Positions 1 to 9,018 of a stretch of DNA of 64,000 nt are shown in pieces (position 1 is the first letter of the stretch; each line of letters starts with the position of its first letter). Under the pieces are notes generated by a model, which was not told where the DNA came from, ran no database searches, and saw nothing but the letters and a program-made list of their open reading frames with translations. The translations under genes and the position numbers were made by a program. The DNA is from Microbulbifer hainanensis (GTDB lineage Bacteria; Pseudomonadota; Gammaproteobacteria; Pseudomonadales; Cellvibrionaceae): NCBI RefSeq assembly GCF_014904735.1, contig NZ_JACZCR010000026.1, positions 62,001-126,000 on the forward strand, written 5' to 3'.

Positions 1-2
1 TG

Positions 3-1475
3 ATGTGGATCTGGGCCTTTCTGCAGCTTCCCACCGGCGGCGAGCGATTGCAGCGGGTACTGGGCTGGGTCGCGGGTATTTTGTGTGTGCTGCTGGCACT
101 GGGGTTCCTGCTGCAGGCCACCCGGTGGCAGAACTCGGTGCGGACACTGATGGGAATGGAAGAGGTCACCGGGATGCGGCCGTTCACGGTGGCCCTGGTG
201 GCGGCAGCGGTATTCCTCCTGCTGGTGATGCTGGCGAAGGCGTTCAGGCGCCTGTTCCTGTTCTTCACCGCCAAGCTGGAGCACCGCATTCCCCAGCGCA
301 TCTCCACGCTGCTCGGACTGCTGGCGGCCTTCGCGCTGTTCTGGATCCTGTTCAACGATGTAGTGCTGTCCGCGGCACTGCACAAGGTGGACCACATTTA
401 CCAGCAGCTGGACGCGCGCATTGTGCCGGACATGCAAGAACCCACGGATCCGATGAAACCCGGCAGCCCCGAGTCACTGGTGCGCTGGAAGGACATGGGT
501 CACCAGGGGCGGCGCTATCTGGCGCTTGCCCCCACAGGCAAGGATATCGCCGAAGTGACCGGCACTGCCAAGGACCCGATCCGGGTCTATGTGGGGCTGA
601 ATGCGGCGGACACGCCGAAAGAGCGCGCCCGGCTGGCGCTGGAAGAGCTGAAGCGGGTAGGGGGCTTCGAGCGCTCGACACTGATCCTGATTACCCCGAC
701 CGGTACCGGCTGGGTGGACCCGGGGGCGATCAACTCGGTCGAATACCTGCTCCGCGGGGATGTCTCCAGTGTCGCTGCCCAGTACTCCTATCTGCCCAGT
801 CCGATTGCCTTGATGACCGAGGATGCCTACGGGCGGGAGACGGCGCGGGCACTGTTTGAATCGATCTATGGCTACTGGAGTAACTTGCCGCGAGAATCGC
901 GCCCGCGGCTGTACCTGTTTGGCTTGAGCCTGGGAGCACTGAACTCGGATCGCTCCTTCGATTTCTACGACATCATCGACGATCCCTTTGACGGCGCGCT
1001 CTGGGCCGGACCGCCATTTCGCAGCGATACCTGGCGGGATGTCACCGCGGACCGGGATGCCGGTTCGCCGGCGTGGCTGCCCCAGTTCCGCGGCGGCGCG
1101 GTGGTGCGCTTCGGCAACCATTTCGGCGGTTACCAGGAAGGCAAAGTGCCCTGGGGTAATTTCCGCCTTGCCTTTCTGCAGCATGGCAGCGACCCCATCG
1201 TGTTTTTTGCGCCGGGCGCGGCGTATCGCCGGCCGGCCTGGATGGAGAAGCCGCGGGCGCCGGATGTTTCTCCGCAGTTGCAGTGGTACCCCATCGTGAC
1301 CATGCTGCAGCTGGCCATGGACATGCACGCGGGCATCGCCCCGATGGGCTTCGGCCACAGCTACGCGCCGGCGGACTATGTGCATGCGTGGAAATCGCTG
1401 ACCCAGCCGGAGGGTTGGAGCGAGGCGGACCTGGAAAAGCTGCGGAAAAAACTCCTTACGTGGAATCCGCGCTGA
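3..1475 (+). CDS. alpha/beta hydrolase with N-terminal membrane domain (probably 5' partial)
   Basis: The protein has hydrophobic segments in its first 120 residues (about 20-40, 60-80, 100-120) followed by a soluble hydrolase domain. The motif GLSLGA near residue 307 is a nucleophile elbow with serine as the likely nucleophile. The layout matches the two-part family of bacterial membrane alpha/beta hydrolases (Abhydrolase_9_N plus Abhydrolase_9). Those proteins are usually longer at the N terminus, and the first visible ATG sits at the window edge, so the true start probably lies upstream of the window. The substrate cannot be read from sequence. It ends 110 bp before lolC and appears to be a separate unit. 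Confidence 0.75.
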   Translation: MWIWAFLQLPTGGERLQRVLGWVAGILCVLLALGFLLQATRWQNSVRTLMGMEEVTGMRPFTVALVAAAVFLLLVMLAKAFRRLFLFFTAKLEHRIPQRISTLLGLLAAFALFWILFNDVVLSAALHKVDHIYQQLDARIVPDMQEPTDPMKPGSPESLVRWKDMGHQGRRYLALAPTGKDIAEVTGTAKDPIRVYVGLNAADTPKERARLALEELKRVGGFERSTLILITPTGTGWVDPGAINSVEYLLRGDVSSVAAQYSYLPSPIALMTEDAYGRETARALFESIYGYWSNLPRESRPRLYLFGLSLGALNSDRSFDFYDIIDDPFDGALWAGPPFRSDTWRDVTADRDAGSPAWLPQFRGGAVVRFGNHFGGYQEGKVPWGNFRLAFLQHGSDPIVFFAPGAAYRRPAWMEKPRAPDVSPQLQWYPIVTMLQLAMDMHAGIAPMGFGHSYAPADYVHAWKSLTQPEGWSEADLEKLRKKLLTWNPR

Positions 1476-1584
1476 TTCCGTCTGTCCAAGTGCTGGGCCG
1501 TTGGCCGCACTGTTTCCGGCCCGAGCCGTAATATCCGGGCTAAATACTTGGATTTCTTGGCGTTTTTCCGCTTAAATCACCCAC

Positions 1585-2826
1585 ATGATAAAGCCCGTAC
1601 CCCTTTATATCGGCCTGCGCTATGTGGCCGCCCGCCGTCGTCAGCAGTTTATTTCCTTCATCAACGGATTTTCCCTGCTTGGCATGGCGCTGGGCGTACT
1701 GGCGCTGATCGTCGTCACCTCGGTGATGAACGGTTTCGACCGGGAACTGAAAACCCGCATCCTCAGCGTGGTGCCCCACGGCTTCGTGCAGAAAGAGGGT
1801 GGTCTGAAAGACTGGCACGGCGCTGCGGCGCAACTGGAACAGCAGCCCCACGTTATGGCCGCCAGTCCGTTTGTGCGCGATTTTGCCCTGTTGGGCGCTA
1901 ACGGCAGTAATCACGGTGTCGAGTTTCAGGGCGTGGATCCCAAGGCACTGAAAAATGTGTCGGCGGTCGGCGACCATATCCTGATGGGTAGCCTCGATGC
2001 GCTGAAGCCGCGCAGCTACAACATCGTGTTGGGGCGTATTCTGGCGCGCCAGCTGAACGTCATTCCCGGCGACAGCGTCATTCTCACCCTGCCGGAAGTG
2101 GTGGTGACACCGGCCGGGATATTCCCGCGCACCAAGCGCTTTACCGTGGCCGGCATCTTTTCCGTGGGCGCCCAGGTGGATCAGAGCCTGGCCCTGATGA
2201 ATATCGAAGACGCCGCGCGCCTGCTGCGCATGCGCGGCAAGGTGCAGGGGCTGCAACTGCGTTTCGACGATATGGATAATGCCCTCGGCCGGGTGTCCGG
2301 TTACGCCGCTGCGCTCGGCGAGGGTTTTACCGGTGAGGACTGGAGCCACTCCCAGGGCAGTCTGTTCCAGGCGGTAAAAATGGAAAAAACCGTGGTGACG
2401 TTGATGCTGATGATCATCGTCGCCGTGGCCGCGTTCAACATTGTCTCCGCGCTCGTACTGATGGTGGCGGACAAGCGTTCGGATATCGCCGTATTGCGCA
2501 CGCTGGGATTGACCTCGCGGCAGATCATGGCGGTGTTCGTGGTGCAGGGCAGTGCTATCGGTATTATCGGCGCTGTGATCGGCGGCGTACTGGGAACGCT
2601 GATCGCCTTCAATCTCACCGAAATGGTCAGCTGGATGGAAAACCTGCTGGGCATGAAGATTTTTGATCCGCGCGTATTTTTTGTCAGCTTCCTGCCCTCT
2701 GAATTCCGCACCAGCGACGCGGTCATTGTGCTGACCGCGGCGGTGCTGATGAGCCTGCTGGCAACCCTGTTTCCCGCCTGGCGCGCCGCGCAGATTGCGC
2801 CGGCTGAAGCGCTGCGATACGAATAA
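1585..2826 (+). CDS. lolC: lipoprotein-releasing ABC transporter permease LolC/LolE-type
   Basis: 413 residues, normal for the family. One membrane helix near the N terminus (about 25-50), a large periplasmic domain, then three helices in the C-terminal FtsX-like half (about 270-400). With LolD it extracts mature lipoproteins from the inner membrane and hands them to LolA. The N-terminal pattern YIGLRYVAARR and the repeated segment [12 protein letters not shown] are shared with the second permease downstream, so the operon has two homologous permeases as in Escherichia coli. Being first in the order permease-ATPase-permease it is called LolC. The ATG at 1585 fits the family N terminus. Confidence 0.93.
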   Translation: MIKPVPLYIGLRYVAARRRQQFISFINGFSLLGMALGVLALIVVTSVMNGFDRELKTRILSVVPHGFVQKEGGLKDWHGAAAQLEQQPHVMAASPFVRDFALLGANGSNHGVEFQGVDPKALKNVSAVGDHILMGSLDALKPRSYNIVLGRILARQLNVIPGDSVILTLPEVVVTPAGIFPRTKRFTVAGIFSVGAQVDQSLALMNIEDAARLLRMRGKVQGLQLRFDDMDNALGRVSGYAAALGEGFTGEDWSHSQGSLFQAVKMEKTVVTLMLMIIVAVAAFNIVSALVLMVADKRSDIAVLRTLGLTSRQIMAVFVVQGSAIGIIGAVIGGVLGTLIAFNLTEMVSWMENLLGMKIFDPRVFFVSFLPSEFRTSDAVIVLTAAVLMSLLATLFPAWRAAQIAPAEALRYE

Positions 2827-2841
2827 GTAGAAGGCCCAAGA

Positions 2842-3597
2842 ATGAATAGCCAAGTCGAATTGCAAACCGAACAGGTGCGGCCCGCTAACTCCGGTAGCGG
2901 CGAAGTGGTGCTGGCCTGTCGCGAACTGTGTAAGAGTTACCGCCAGGGCAACAACGAGCTGCAAGTGCTGCGCGGCGTGGAGCTGCAGGTGGCCAAAGGC
3001 GAGAAGCTCGCCATCGTCGGCGCCTCCGGCTCCGGCAAGTCGACACTGCTGAACCTGCTCGGCGGCCTGGATACGCCCACTACCGGCGAAGTCTGGGTGG
3101 CGGGGCAGAACCTGGCCAGCCTGAATGCGAACGAGCGCGGCTGGCTGCGCAACAGCAGCCTCGGTTTTGTCTACCAGTTTCACCATCTGCTCGGCGAGTT
3201 CTCGGCGCTGGAAAACGTGGCCATGCCGCTGCTGATCGGCAAGCAGTCAGTGGCTGATGCGCGTGCAGAAGCCACGGCGATGCTACAGGCGGTCGGTCTC
3301 GGCGAGCGCCTGAGCCACAAGCCGTCACAGCTGTCCGGCGGCGAGCGCCAGCGGGTGGCCATCGCGCGGGCGCTGGTGACGCGGCCCGCCTGTGTGCTGA
3401 TGGATGAGCCGACCGGTAACCTGGACCGGGCCACGGCGAAGGAAATCCATAAACTGATGGATCGCCTCAATCGCGAGCTGGAAATCAGTTTCGTAATCGT
3501 CACCCACGATCCGGATCTGGCGGCGGCGCTCGACCGCACCCTGCACCTGATCGACGGTCGCCTCGAAAGCAACTGGCACCAGGGTGATCATGTTTAG
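2842..3597 (+). CDS. lolD: lipoprotein-releasing ABC transporter ATP-binding protein LolD
   Basis: 251 residues. Walker [10 protein letters not shown] at about 60-68, ABC signature [15 protein letters not shown], and Walker [13 protein letters not shown] are all intact. It powers lipoprotein release by the flanking LolC and LolE permeases. The gene lies 15 bp after lolC and its 3' end overlaps the start of lolE, so the three genes form one operon. About 20 N-terminal residues precede the usual LolD start, and an internal start is not excluded. Confidence 0.95.
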   Translation: MNSQVELQTEQVRPANSGSGEVVLACRELCKSYRQGNNELQVLRGVELQVAKGEKLAIVGASGSGKSTLLNLLGGLDTPTTGEVWVAGQNLASLNANERGWLRNSSLGFVYQFHHLLGEFSALENVAMPLLIGKQSVADARAEATAMLQAVGLGERLSHKPSQLSGGERQRVAIARALVTRPACVLMDEPTGNLDRATAKEIHKLMDRLNRELEISFVIVTHDPDLAAALDRTLHLIDGRLESNWHQGDHV

Positions 3598-4855
3598 ACC
3601 GCTGCCCACTTTTATCGGCCTGCGCTATGCGGGCGCCCAGCGTCGCAGCGACGATTCCGCCGGCCTGGTGTCGTTTATTTCCGGTCTGTCCATGGTGGGC
3701 CTGATTCTCGGCGTGGCGCTGATGATCGTGGTGATGTCGGTGATGAACGGCTTCGACCGCGAACTGCGCGAGCGAATTCTCGGCATCATGCCGCACGCGA
3801 CCATCTACAACACTAGTCCGGAAATCGACTGGCCGGCGCTGCGCGACCAGCTGGCTGCGTCGCCAGAGGTGGTGTCCGCGGCGGAGGTGTGGCAGGTCAA
3901 TGCGCTGGCGCGCAAGGGCAGGGAGGTCACGCCGCTACTGGTGCAGGGCGTGAATCCCGACACCATTGTCCAGGTTTCGAATATCGGGCGTTTCCTGAAA
4001 CCGGAAAGCCTGGCGAGTTTGCGGCCGGGCGGCGGCAGCGATGGCGGTGTGATTCTCGGCCGTGGACTGGCGGAAAAACTCGGCGTCAAAACCGGCGAGC
4101 ATATCTCCCTGATCGTGCCCAACAGTAATGATTCCGGCGGCCGTCAGGCCGCACGCCTGGCCGGCTTCCGCGTCACGGATATCTTCCATTCCGGCACTTC
4201 GCTGGATCAGTCCCTGGCGCTGGTTTCCTGGCAGCAGGCCCGCGAACTCGCAGGTGGTTCCGGCGGTGCCGGAGTGCAGCTGCGTTTCCACCGGATGCTG
4301 CAGGCGAATGGCATTCTGCGTGATCTGTTGCACCAGCTGCCGGCGCAGAACTTTTACGGCAGCGACTGGACCAGTACCCAGGGCAATCTCTACCAGGCGA
4401 TCCAGATGTCCCGCAACCTGGTGGGGCTGTTGGTGCTGTTGATCATTGCCATTGCCGCCTTCAACGTGGTTTCCACGCTGGTGATGGTGGTCATCGACAA
4501 ACACAGCGATATCGCCATCCTGCGCACCATGGGTGCGAGTACGCGGGAAATCCTGCTCACGTTTGTCAGCCAGGGCGCCCTGGTCGGTCTCGTCGGCGCG
4601 TTGGTTGGCGGCATCCTCGGGGTGATCGGTTCGCTGGTGGTGACCGACGTTGTGGATGCGATCCAGTCTCTGTTCGGCATTCAGTTCCTGAAGTCCGACG
4701 TCTATCCGGTGGATTACCTGCCGTCACAACTGCAGTGGTCGAATGTGGCTCTGGTGGTGGGTGCGGGCTTCCTGCTCAGCCTGCTGGCGACACTCTACCC
4801 ATCTCTGCAGGCGAGCCGCGTACAACCGGCCGCTGCGCTGCGCAACGAGCAATAA
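3590..4855 (+). CDS. lolE: lipoprotein-releasing ABC transporter permease LolE-type
   Basis: 421 residues from the ATG at 3590. The ATG is preferred over the in-frame GTG at 3584 because AGGG just upstream is well placed and [13 protein letters not shown] matches LolC/LolE N termini. One N-terminal helix, a periplasmic domain and three C-terminal helices, with [14 protein letters not shown] and a [15 protein letters not shown] segment typical of LolE. It overlaps the end of lolD by eight bases, and its stop TAA shares a base with the next start (TAATG). Its partner is LolC; together they give the asymmetric permease dimer. Confidence 0.94.
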   Translation: MFRPLPTFIGLRYAGAQRRSDDSAGLVSFISGLSMVGLILGVALMIVVMSVMNGFDRELRERILGIMPHATIYNTSPEIDWPALRDQLAASPEVVSAAEVWQVNALARKGREVTPLLVQGVNPDTIVQVSNIGRFLKPESLASLRPGGGSDGGVILGRGLAEKLGVKTGEHISLIVPNSNDSGGRQAARLAGFRVTDIFHSGTSLDQSLALVSWQQARELAGGSGGAGVQLRFHRMLQANGILRDLLHQLPAQNFYGSDWTSTQGNLYQAIQMSRNLVGLLVLLIIAIAAFNVVSTLVMVVIDKHSDIAILRTMGASTREILLTFVSQGALVGLVGALVGGILGVIGSLVVTDVVDAIQSLFGIQFLKSDVYPVDYLPSQLQWSNVALVVGAGFLLSLLATLYPSLQASRVQPAAALRNEQ

Positions 4856-5100
4856 TGGCGCCGGGCGAGGGCGGGAACAGCCATCGCCTGGCGTTCGACG
4901 TCTACGGTCGTTTCGTACTTGTCCTGGTGCGGGAAGGGGATGTCTGGAGAGTTTTCCGGAAGGGTGAGGGTACCTTGAGGCCTGAGCCCGGCCTGGTCAT
5001 TCCCGGCGATATTGCGCCTGGCGATCTCTGCATTTTCCTCGACGACCACTATCACGAGCTTGCCGCGGCCGGACAGGAAATCCGGCAGCTAGACCGCTGA
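4855..5100 (+). CDS. small conserved protein coupled to lolE
   Basis: 81 residues starting at the ATG that overlaps the lolE stop by one base, so translation is probably coupled. The sequence begins [19 protein letters not shown] and has a compact alpha/beta look with a FDVYGRFVLVLVREGDVW strand pattern and the segment GLVIPGDIAPGDLCIFLDD. It resembles small bacterial proteins of unknown function that share an F-D-V-[FY]-G-R start (the DUF7661 type, from memory). No signal peptide or membrane segment. Its 3' end overlaps that of the convergent DUF2062 gene by 12 bases. No function can be given. Confidence 0.72.
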   Translation: MAPGEGGNSHRLAFDVYGRFVLVLVREGDVWRVFRKGEGTLRPEPGLVIPGDIAPGDLCIFLDDHYHELAAAGQEIRQLDR

Positions 5101-5610
5101 GCGTTTCTCGATACGCATCTTCCAGCGCTTGACCACGTGCCAGCGCCACAATCCCTGCATGGCGAAATAGGACACAGCGGCGAAGAAAATGCCGGTCAAC
5201 AGCGAGCCGAAGAATAGCGGCAGCCAGATTTTCCCCACTTCCTGCGTCAGCCACTGCAACGACAGTTCAATTTTGAAATCCAGCGGCGGCGTGCCCAGGA
5301 TCCAGGCGCCCAGCTTGTAGGTGCTGTAAAAGATGGCGGGCATGGTCACCGGGTTGCTGATCCACACCAGTATCATCGATAGCGGCAGGTTGCAGCGAAA
5401 CCACAGGGCGAGCAGGGCGGCGATGATCATCTGGCCGGGCAGCGGCAGGAAGCTGGTAAAGACCCCCACGGCGAAGGCCACCGACACCGAATGGCGGTTC
5501 AGGTGGAACAGGTTGGGGTCGTGCAGCAACTTTCCGAGAAACTTCAGGCCATTATTCGCGCGTACCTGTTCGGGAGTTGGCAGCCAGCGCCTGATAAAAC
5601 TCTTCGGCAT
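5089..5610 (-). CDS. DUF2062 family membrane protein
   Basis: 173 residues. The N terminus (MPKSFIRRWLPTPEQ, then HDPNLFHLNRHSVSVAFAVG) and the core FTSFLPLPGQMIIAALLAL with WISNPVTMPAIFYSTYKLG are the hallmark of DUF2062 proteins. Three to four membrane helices are expected (about 48-72, 74-100, 135-160). The family is common beside envelope genes in Proteobacteria but its function is unknown. It converges on the small gene behind lolE with a 12-base overlap. Confidence 0.88.
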   Translation of the reverse strand: MPKSFIRRWLPTPEQVRANNGLKFLGKLLHDPNLFHLNRHSVSVAFAVGVFTSFLPLPGQMIIAALLALWFRCNLPLSMILVWISNPVTMPAIFYSTYKLGAWILGTPPLDFKIELSLQWLTQEVGKIWLPLFFGSLLTGIFFAAVSYFAMQGLWRWHVVKRWKMRIEKRSAV

Positions 5611-5819
5611 AACGTTGATCGATCCGGAAACCGGCAGCCCTAAACAATGGATGTCGTCGATACAGGAAGTGAGTTCGCACGGCGTTCCCGCTTCCAGTGC
5701 TGCCAGTAAATAAGCATAGAGTGCCCGGGCAGCGAGGGATAGTGGGGCCGTAGCGGGCGCTATTATGCCGCCTTCGCTGTAACAAGACTACCGCTCCATT
5801 TTAATTCAGTTTCTGATTT

Positions 5820-5835
5820 AGATTGTCAACACATC
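5820..5835. promoter_or_regulatory. candidate distal GntR operator
   Basis: AGATTGTCAACACATC matches the first eight bases of the proximal dyad exactly and keeps its TTGTCnACA core, with a degenerate right half. It lies about 18 bp upstream of the -35 element. With the proximal site this gives two half-conserved copies either side of the candidate promoter. Confidence 0.4.
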
Positions 5836-5852
5836 ATTGTGTGGGCTACCGG

Positions 5853-5881
5853 TTGACGTCAGGTTTTTGGTGATCTATGGT
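5853..5881 (+). promoter_or_regulatory. candidate sigma70 promoter of the gntR-prp operon
   Basis: TTGACG at 5853-5858 and TATGGT at 5876-5881 are separated by 17 bp, giving good -35 and moderate -10 matches about 50 bp before the gntR start. Transcription would begin near 5888, directly before the perfect dyad at 5894-5909. Read by eye only. Confidence 0.45.
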
Positions 5882-5893
5882 GCTCGCACATTA

Positions 5894-5909
5894 AGATTGT
5901 CGACAATCT
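5894..5909. promoter_or_regulatory. candidate GntR operator, perfect 16-bp dyad
   Basis: AGATTGTCGACAATCT is a perfect palindrome 20 bp before the gntR start codon and just downstream of the predicted transcription start. The core TTGTCGACAA fits operators of FCD-type GntR regulators (the general form TNGTnnnACNA). Autorepression of the propionate operon by the encoded regulator is the natural reading. Confidence 0.6.
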
Positions 5910-5929
5910 GGAGTCGGGCAGGGATTCAT

Positions 5930-6613
5930 ATGGCGTTGGAAGACGTGCAAGTGGAGTCGGTGGAAGCGGGGCAGAGCCTGGCTGACCGCCTATTTGTGAC
6001 TCTTCGGGGCGAAATCGTCGAGGGCCTGATCCCCGCCGGCAGCAAGATCAGCGAGCCGGAATTGGCGCGGCGCTTCAATGCCAGCCGCGGCAGTCTTCGC
6101 GAAGCGGTGATGCGCCTGGAGTCCCTCGGACTGCTGGAACGGCGGGTCAATGTCGGCGCACGGGTCGTCGACCTGACCGAGCGCGGCCTGCTGGAGCTCT
6201 ACGACGTGCGCGAGGCCCTGGAAGGCATGGCCTGTCGCCTGGCGGCAACCGAGCGGACGGGGGAAGACCTGGACGCACTGCGCGAGATGCTGGCGCGTCA
6301 CGAGCAGCAGGAAGAGCTGCAGGCCGGGCGCGCCTATTTCCAGCCGGAAGGCGACTTCGATTTCCATTTCCGCATCGTGCAGGCCTCCAACAACGACCTG
6401 CTGATCGACACCCTGTGCAACCGCCTCTACTACCGCGTGCGCATGTACCGCTACCAGCTGGGCATGGCCAGTCCCCGCGCCAAGAGCGCCTTCCGCGAGC
6501 ACAGCAATATCATCGATGCCATCGAAGCCGGAGACGGCGAACTGGCAGAAATCCTGATGCGGCGCCATATCCGCGCGTCGCGACTCAATATCGAAAAGAA
6601 ACTGACGCAATAA
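5930..6613 (+). CDS. GntR-family regulator with FCD domain, probable regulator of the methylcitrate operon
   Basis: 227 residues from the ATG at 5930. The longer reading to 5837 would run across the promoter and the operator dyad and is rejected. The winged helix occupies about residues 15-85 (GEIVEGLIPAGSKISEPELA, NASRGSLREAVMRLESLGLL). A helical FCD ligand domain follows with the usual metal/ligand residues (DVREALEGMA, DFDFHFRIVQASNN, RAKSAFREHSNII). It lies 24 bp before prpB in the same direction. In many Gammaproteobacteria the methylcitrate operon is led by either a sigma54-type PrpR or a GntR regulator; this is the second kind. The inducer is probably a methylcitrate-cycle intermediate (inference). 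Confidence 0.9.
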   Translation: MALEDVQVESVEAGQSLADRLFVTLRGEIVEGLIPAGSKISEPELARRFNASRGSLREAVMRLESLGLLERRVNVGARVVDLTERGLLELYDVREALEGMACRLAATERTGEDLDALREMLARHEQQEELQAGRAYFQPEGDFDFHFRIVQASNNDLLIDTLCNRLYYRVRMYRYQLGMASPRAKSAFREHSNIIDAIEAGDGELAEILMRRHIRASRLNIEKKLTQ

Positions 6614-6637
6614 ACCTGAAGAGAAACGAGGTCGTTC

Positions 6638-7516
6638 ATGAGCCAATCAATGACTGCCGGCGCGCGCTTCCGCCGCGCCCTTGCCGAAACCAATCCGCTG
6701 CAGGTTGTAGGCACCATCAACGCCTATAGTGCCATCATGGCCGAGCGTATCGGTCACAAGGCCATCTACCTGTCAGGTGCCGGCGTTGCCAACGCCTCAT
6801 ACGGCCTGCCGGACCTGGGCATGACCAGTCTCGACAACGTGCTCGAGGACGTACGCCGCATCACCGCAGCCACCGAACTGCCGCTGCTGGTGGATATCGA
6901 TACCGGCTGGGGCGGCGCCTTCAACATTTCCCGCACCATCAAGGAAATGATCCGCGCCGGCGCCGGTGCAGTGCACATCGAAGACCAGGTGGCGCAGAAG
7001 CGCTGTGGTCACCGCCCGAACAAGGAAATCGTTTCCAAAGAAGAAATGGTCGACCGTATCAAGGCGGCGGTAGACGCGCGCACCGATGACGACTTCTTCA
7101 TCATGGCCCGCACCGACTCCTTCGCGCAGGAAGGTCTGGACGCTGCGATCGAGCGCGCCCAGGCCTGTATCGAAGCTGGCGCCGACGGCATCTTCGCCGA
7201 AGCGGTCACCGAACTGGAGCACTATCGCGCGTTCAAAGATGCACTGAATGTGCCGATCCTTGCCAACATCACCGAGTTCGGCAAAACCAAGCTGTACAAC
7301 GCGAAGGAGCTGGGTGAAGCCGGCGCCGATATAGTGCTTTACCCGCTTTCCGCATTCCGCGCGATGAACAAAGCGGCGGAAAACGTCTACACCAGCATTC
7401 TCGAAAACGGCGACCAGCAGGCGGTGGTGGACACCATGCAGACCCGCGCCGAGCTGTACGACTACCTGAATTACCACGACTTCGAGCAGAAGCTCGACGA
7501 ACTGTTCAAAAAGTAA
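6638..7516 (+). CDS. prpB: 2-methylisocitrate lyase PrpB
   Basis: 292 residues. It cleaves 2-methylisocitrate to pyruvate and succinate, the last step of the methylcitrate cycle. The catalytic loop KRCGH (about residue 121-125), the metal-binding DIDTGWGG segment and the [19 protein letters not shown] stretch identify the PrpB branch of the isocitrate lyase superfamily. It follows gntR by 24 bp and precedes prpC by 60 bp. Confidence 0.96.
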   Translation: MSQSMTAGARFRRALAETNPLQVVGTINAYSAIMAERIGHKAIYLSGAGVANASYGLPDLGMTSLDNVLEDVRRITAATELPLLVDIDTGWGGAFNISRTIKEMIRAGAGAVHIEDQVAQKRCGHRPNKEIVSKEEMVDRIKAAVDARTDDDFFIMARTDSFAQEGLDAAIERAQACIEAGADGIFAEAVTELEHYRAFKDALNVPILANITEFGKTKLYNAKELGEAGADIVLYPLSAFRAMNKAAENVYTSILENGDQQAVVDTMQTRAELYDYLNYHDFEQKLDELFKK

Positions 7517-7522
7517 TTTGGC

Positions 7523-7539
7523 GGTGCGCCCGGCGCACC
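7523..7539 (+). other. short GC-rich hairpin between prpB and prpC
   Basis: GGTGCGCC and GGCGCACC flank a single C, so a six-pair stem with a five-base loop can form. No T-run follows, so it is more likely an mRNA-stability or spacing hairpin within the operon than a terminator. Confidence 0.35.
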
Positions 7540-7576
7540 CCGACAACCGACATCAGAGAGAAAAGGGGAATATAAG

Positions 7577-8701
7577 ATGGCAGAGAAGAAACTCGGCGGA
7601 GCCGGCCTGCGCGGCCAGGTAGCTGGTAAAACCGCACTGTCCACCGTGGGCAAATCCGGTTCCGGCCTGACTTACCGCGGCTACGACGTCAAAGACCTGG
7701 CGGAAAACTGCGAATTTGAAGAAGTCGCTTACCTGATTTTCTACGGCGAACTGCCCACCAAGGCGCAACTGGCCGATTACAAAGGCGTGCTGAAAGGCAT
7801 GCGCGGCCTGCCGCAGGCGCTGAAAGAAGTACTGGAGCGCATCCCCGCCGACGCCCACCCGATGGACGTCATGCGTACCGGCTGCTCCATGCTGGGCAAC
7901 CTGGAAGGTGAAGAGAGCTTCGACCAGCAGCTGGAAAAAGCCAACCGTCTGCTGGCCGCTTTCCCGTCCATCATCTGTTACTGGTACCGCTTCACCCACG
8001 ACGGCGTGCGCATCGAAACCGAAACCGACGACGACTCCATCGGTGGCCACTTCCTGCACATGCTGCGCGGCGAAAAGCCCAACGCCCTGCACGAGCAGGT
8101 AATGAACGTTTCCCTGATCCTGTACGCCGAGCACGAGTTCAACGCCTCCACCTTCACCGCGCGCGTCTGCGCCTCCACCCTGTCCGACCTGTTCAGCTGC
8201 ATCACCGGTGCCATCGGCACCCTGCGCGGCCCGCTGCACGGCGGCGCCAACGAAGCGGCGATGGAACTGATCGAGCGCTTCTCCTCCGCGGACGAAGCCG
8301 AGAAAGAACTGCTGGGCATGCTGGAGCGCAAGGAAAAGATCATGGGCTTCGGCCACGCGATCTACACCGAATCCGACCCGCGCAACGCCATTATCAAGCA
8401 GTGGTCTGAAAAGCTGGCTGCCGACGTGGGCGACGAAGTGTTGTACCCGGTTTCCGTGCGCTGCGAAGAAGTGATGTGGCGCGAGAAGAAGCTGTTCTGT
8501 AACGCCGACTTCTTCCACGCATCCGCGTACCACTTCATGGGCATTCCCACCAAGCTGTTCACCCCGATCTTCGTGATGTCCCGCCTCACCGGTTGGGCCG
8601 CCCACGTATTTGAGCAGCGCGCCGACAACCGCATTATCCGCCCGAGCGCGGAATATGTCGGTGTGGAGCCGCGCAAGGTAACGCCGATCGCAGAACGCTA
8701 A
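7577..8701 (+). CDS. prpC: 2-methylcitrate synthase PrpC
   Basis: 374 residues, the short citrate-synthase form typical of PrpC. It condenses propionyl-CoA with oxaloacetate. Active-site segments are visible: GPLHGGANEAAMEL, GFGHAIYTESDPR, and DNRIIRPSAEYVG near the C terminus. The N terminus GLRGQVAGKTALSTVGKSG is typical of 2-methylcitrate synthases. The stop codon is directly followed by the 141-bp repeat element at 8702. Confidence 0.96.
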   Translation: MAEKKLGGAGLRGQVAGKTALSTVGKSGSGLTYRGYDVKDLAENCEFEEVAYLIFYGELPTKAQLADYKGVLKGMRGLPQALKEVLERIPADAHPMDVMRTGCSMLGNLEGEESFDQQLEKANRLLAAFPSIICYWYRFTHDGVRIETETDDDSIGGHFLHMLRGEKPNALHEQVMNVSLILYAEHEFNASTFTARVCASTLSDLFSCITGAIGTLRGPLHGGANEAAMELIERFSSADEAEKELLGMLERKEKIMGFGHAIYTESDPRNAIIKQWSEKLAADVGDEVLYPVSVRCEEVMWREKKLFCNADFFHASAYHFMGIPTKLFTPIFVMSRLTGWAAHVFEQRADNRIIRPSAEYVGVEPRKVTPIAER

Positions 8702-8842
8702 GGAACCTCTGAATAATTACTGCGCGTGCGCCTGACGGCGTCCGGCTGTGCTCGGAATGCTCACGTACTTCAAGTACGCTCCGCTTCCTCCGCGCAGGCG
8801 GCCACCGTCAGCCACCCGCTCGCTACATTATTCAAAGGCTCC
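8702..8842. repeat. 141-bp miniature element with IS5-like ends
   Basis: Begins GGAACCTCTGAATAATTA and ends with the imperfect inverse of it (TACATTATTCAAAGGCTCC), about 15 of 19 positions pairing. Inside, GTACTTCAAGTAC forms a small perfect hairpin around 8765-8777. The outer bases GGAACCTCTGA-TAA also begin the 271-bp element at 51773. No coding capacity. It sits immediately after the prpC stop. Confidence 0.6.
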
Positions 8843-8860
8843 TACATAACCTGATGCGAA

Positions 8861-8974
8861 GGTGTCGGTGCCGGGTCGGGTTTTGCTGGACTGTCGAAAA
8901 GAGGGACCTTTTCGACAAGCCCCCATGGATGGGTTCACGGCGTGTCCATCAAAACCCGACCCGGTGCCGGCACC
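8861..8974. repeat. long two-level hairpin between prpC and acnD
   Basis: Outer arms 8861-8891 and 8944-8974 pair at about 27 of 31 positions, including the uninterrupted stretch CCGGGTCGGGTTTTG. Inside them TGTCGAAAAG (8892-8901) pairs perfectly with CTTTTCGACA (8908-8917) around a six-base loop. The remaining interior (GCCCCCATGGATGGGTTCAC) is unpaired with the arms. The structure lies in the 317-bp gap of the operon and may be an intergenic repeat family, an attenuator or an RNA-processing site. Confidence 0.55.
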
Positions 8975-9018
8975 GCCACCAAACGCCCCGACTAAATGAC
9001 CCGACTGGGTGACTAGAA

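Noticed and set aside
1540..3186. A 548-residue open frame antisense to lolC-lolD
   Set aside because: It is histidine- and glutamine-rich with no domain, is a complement of well-conserved Lol genes, and has no plausible start.
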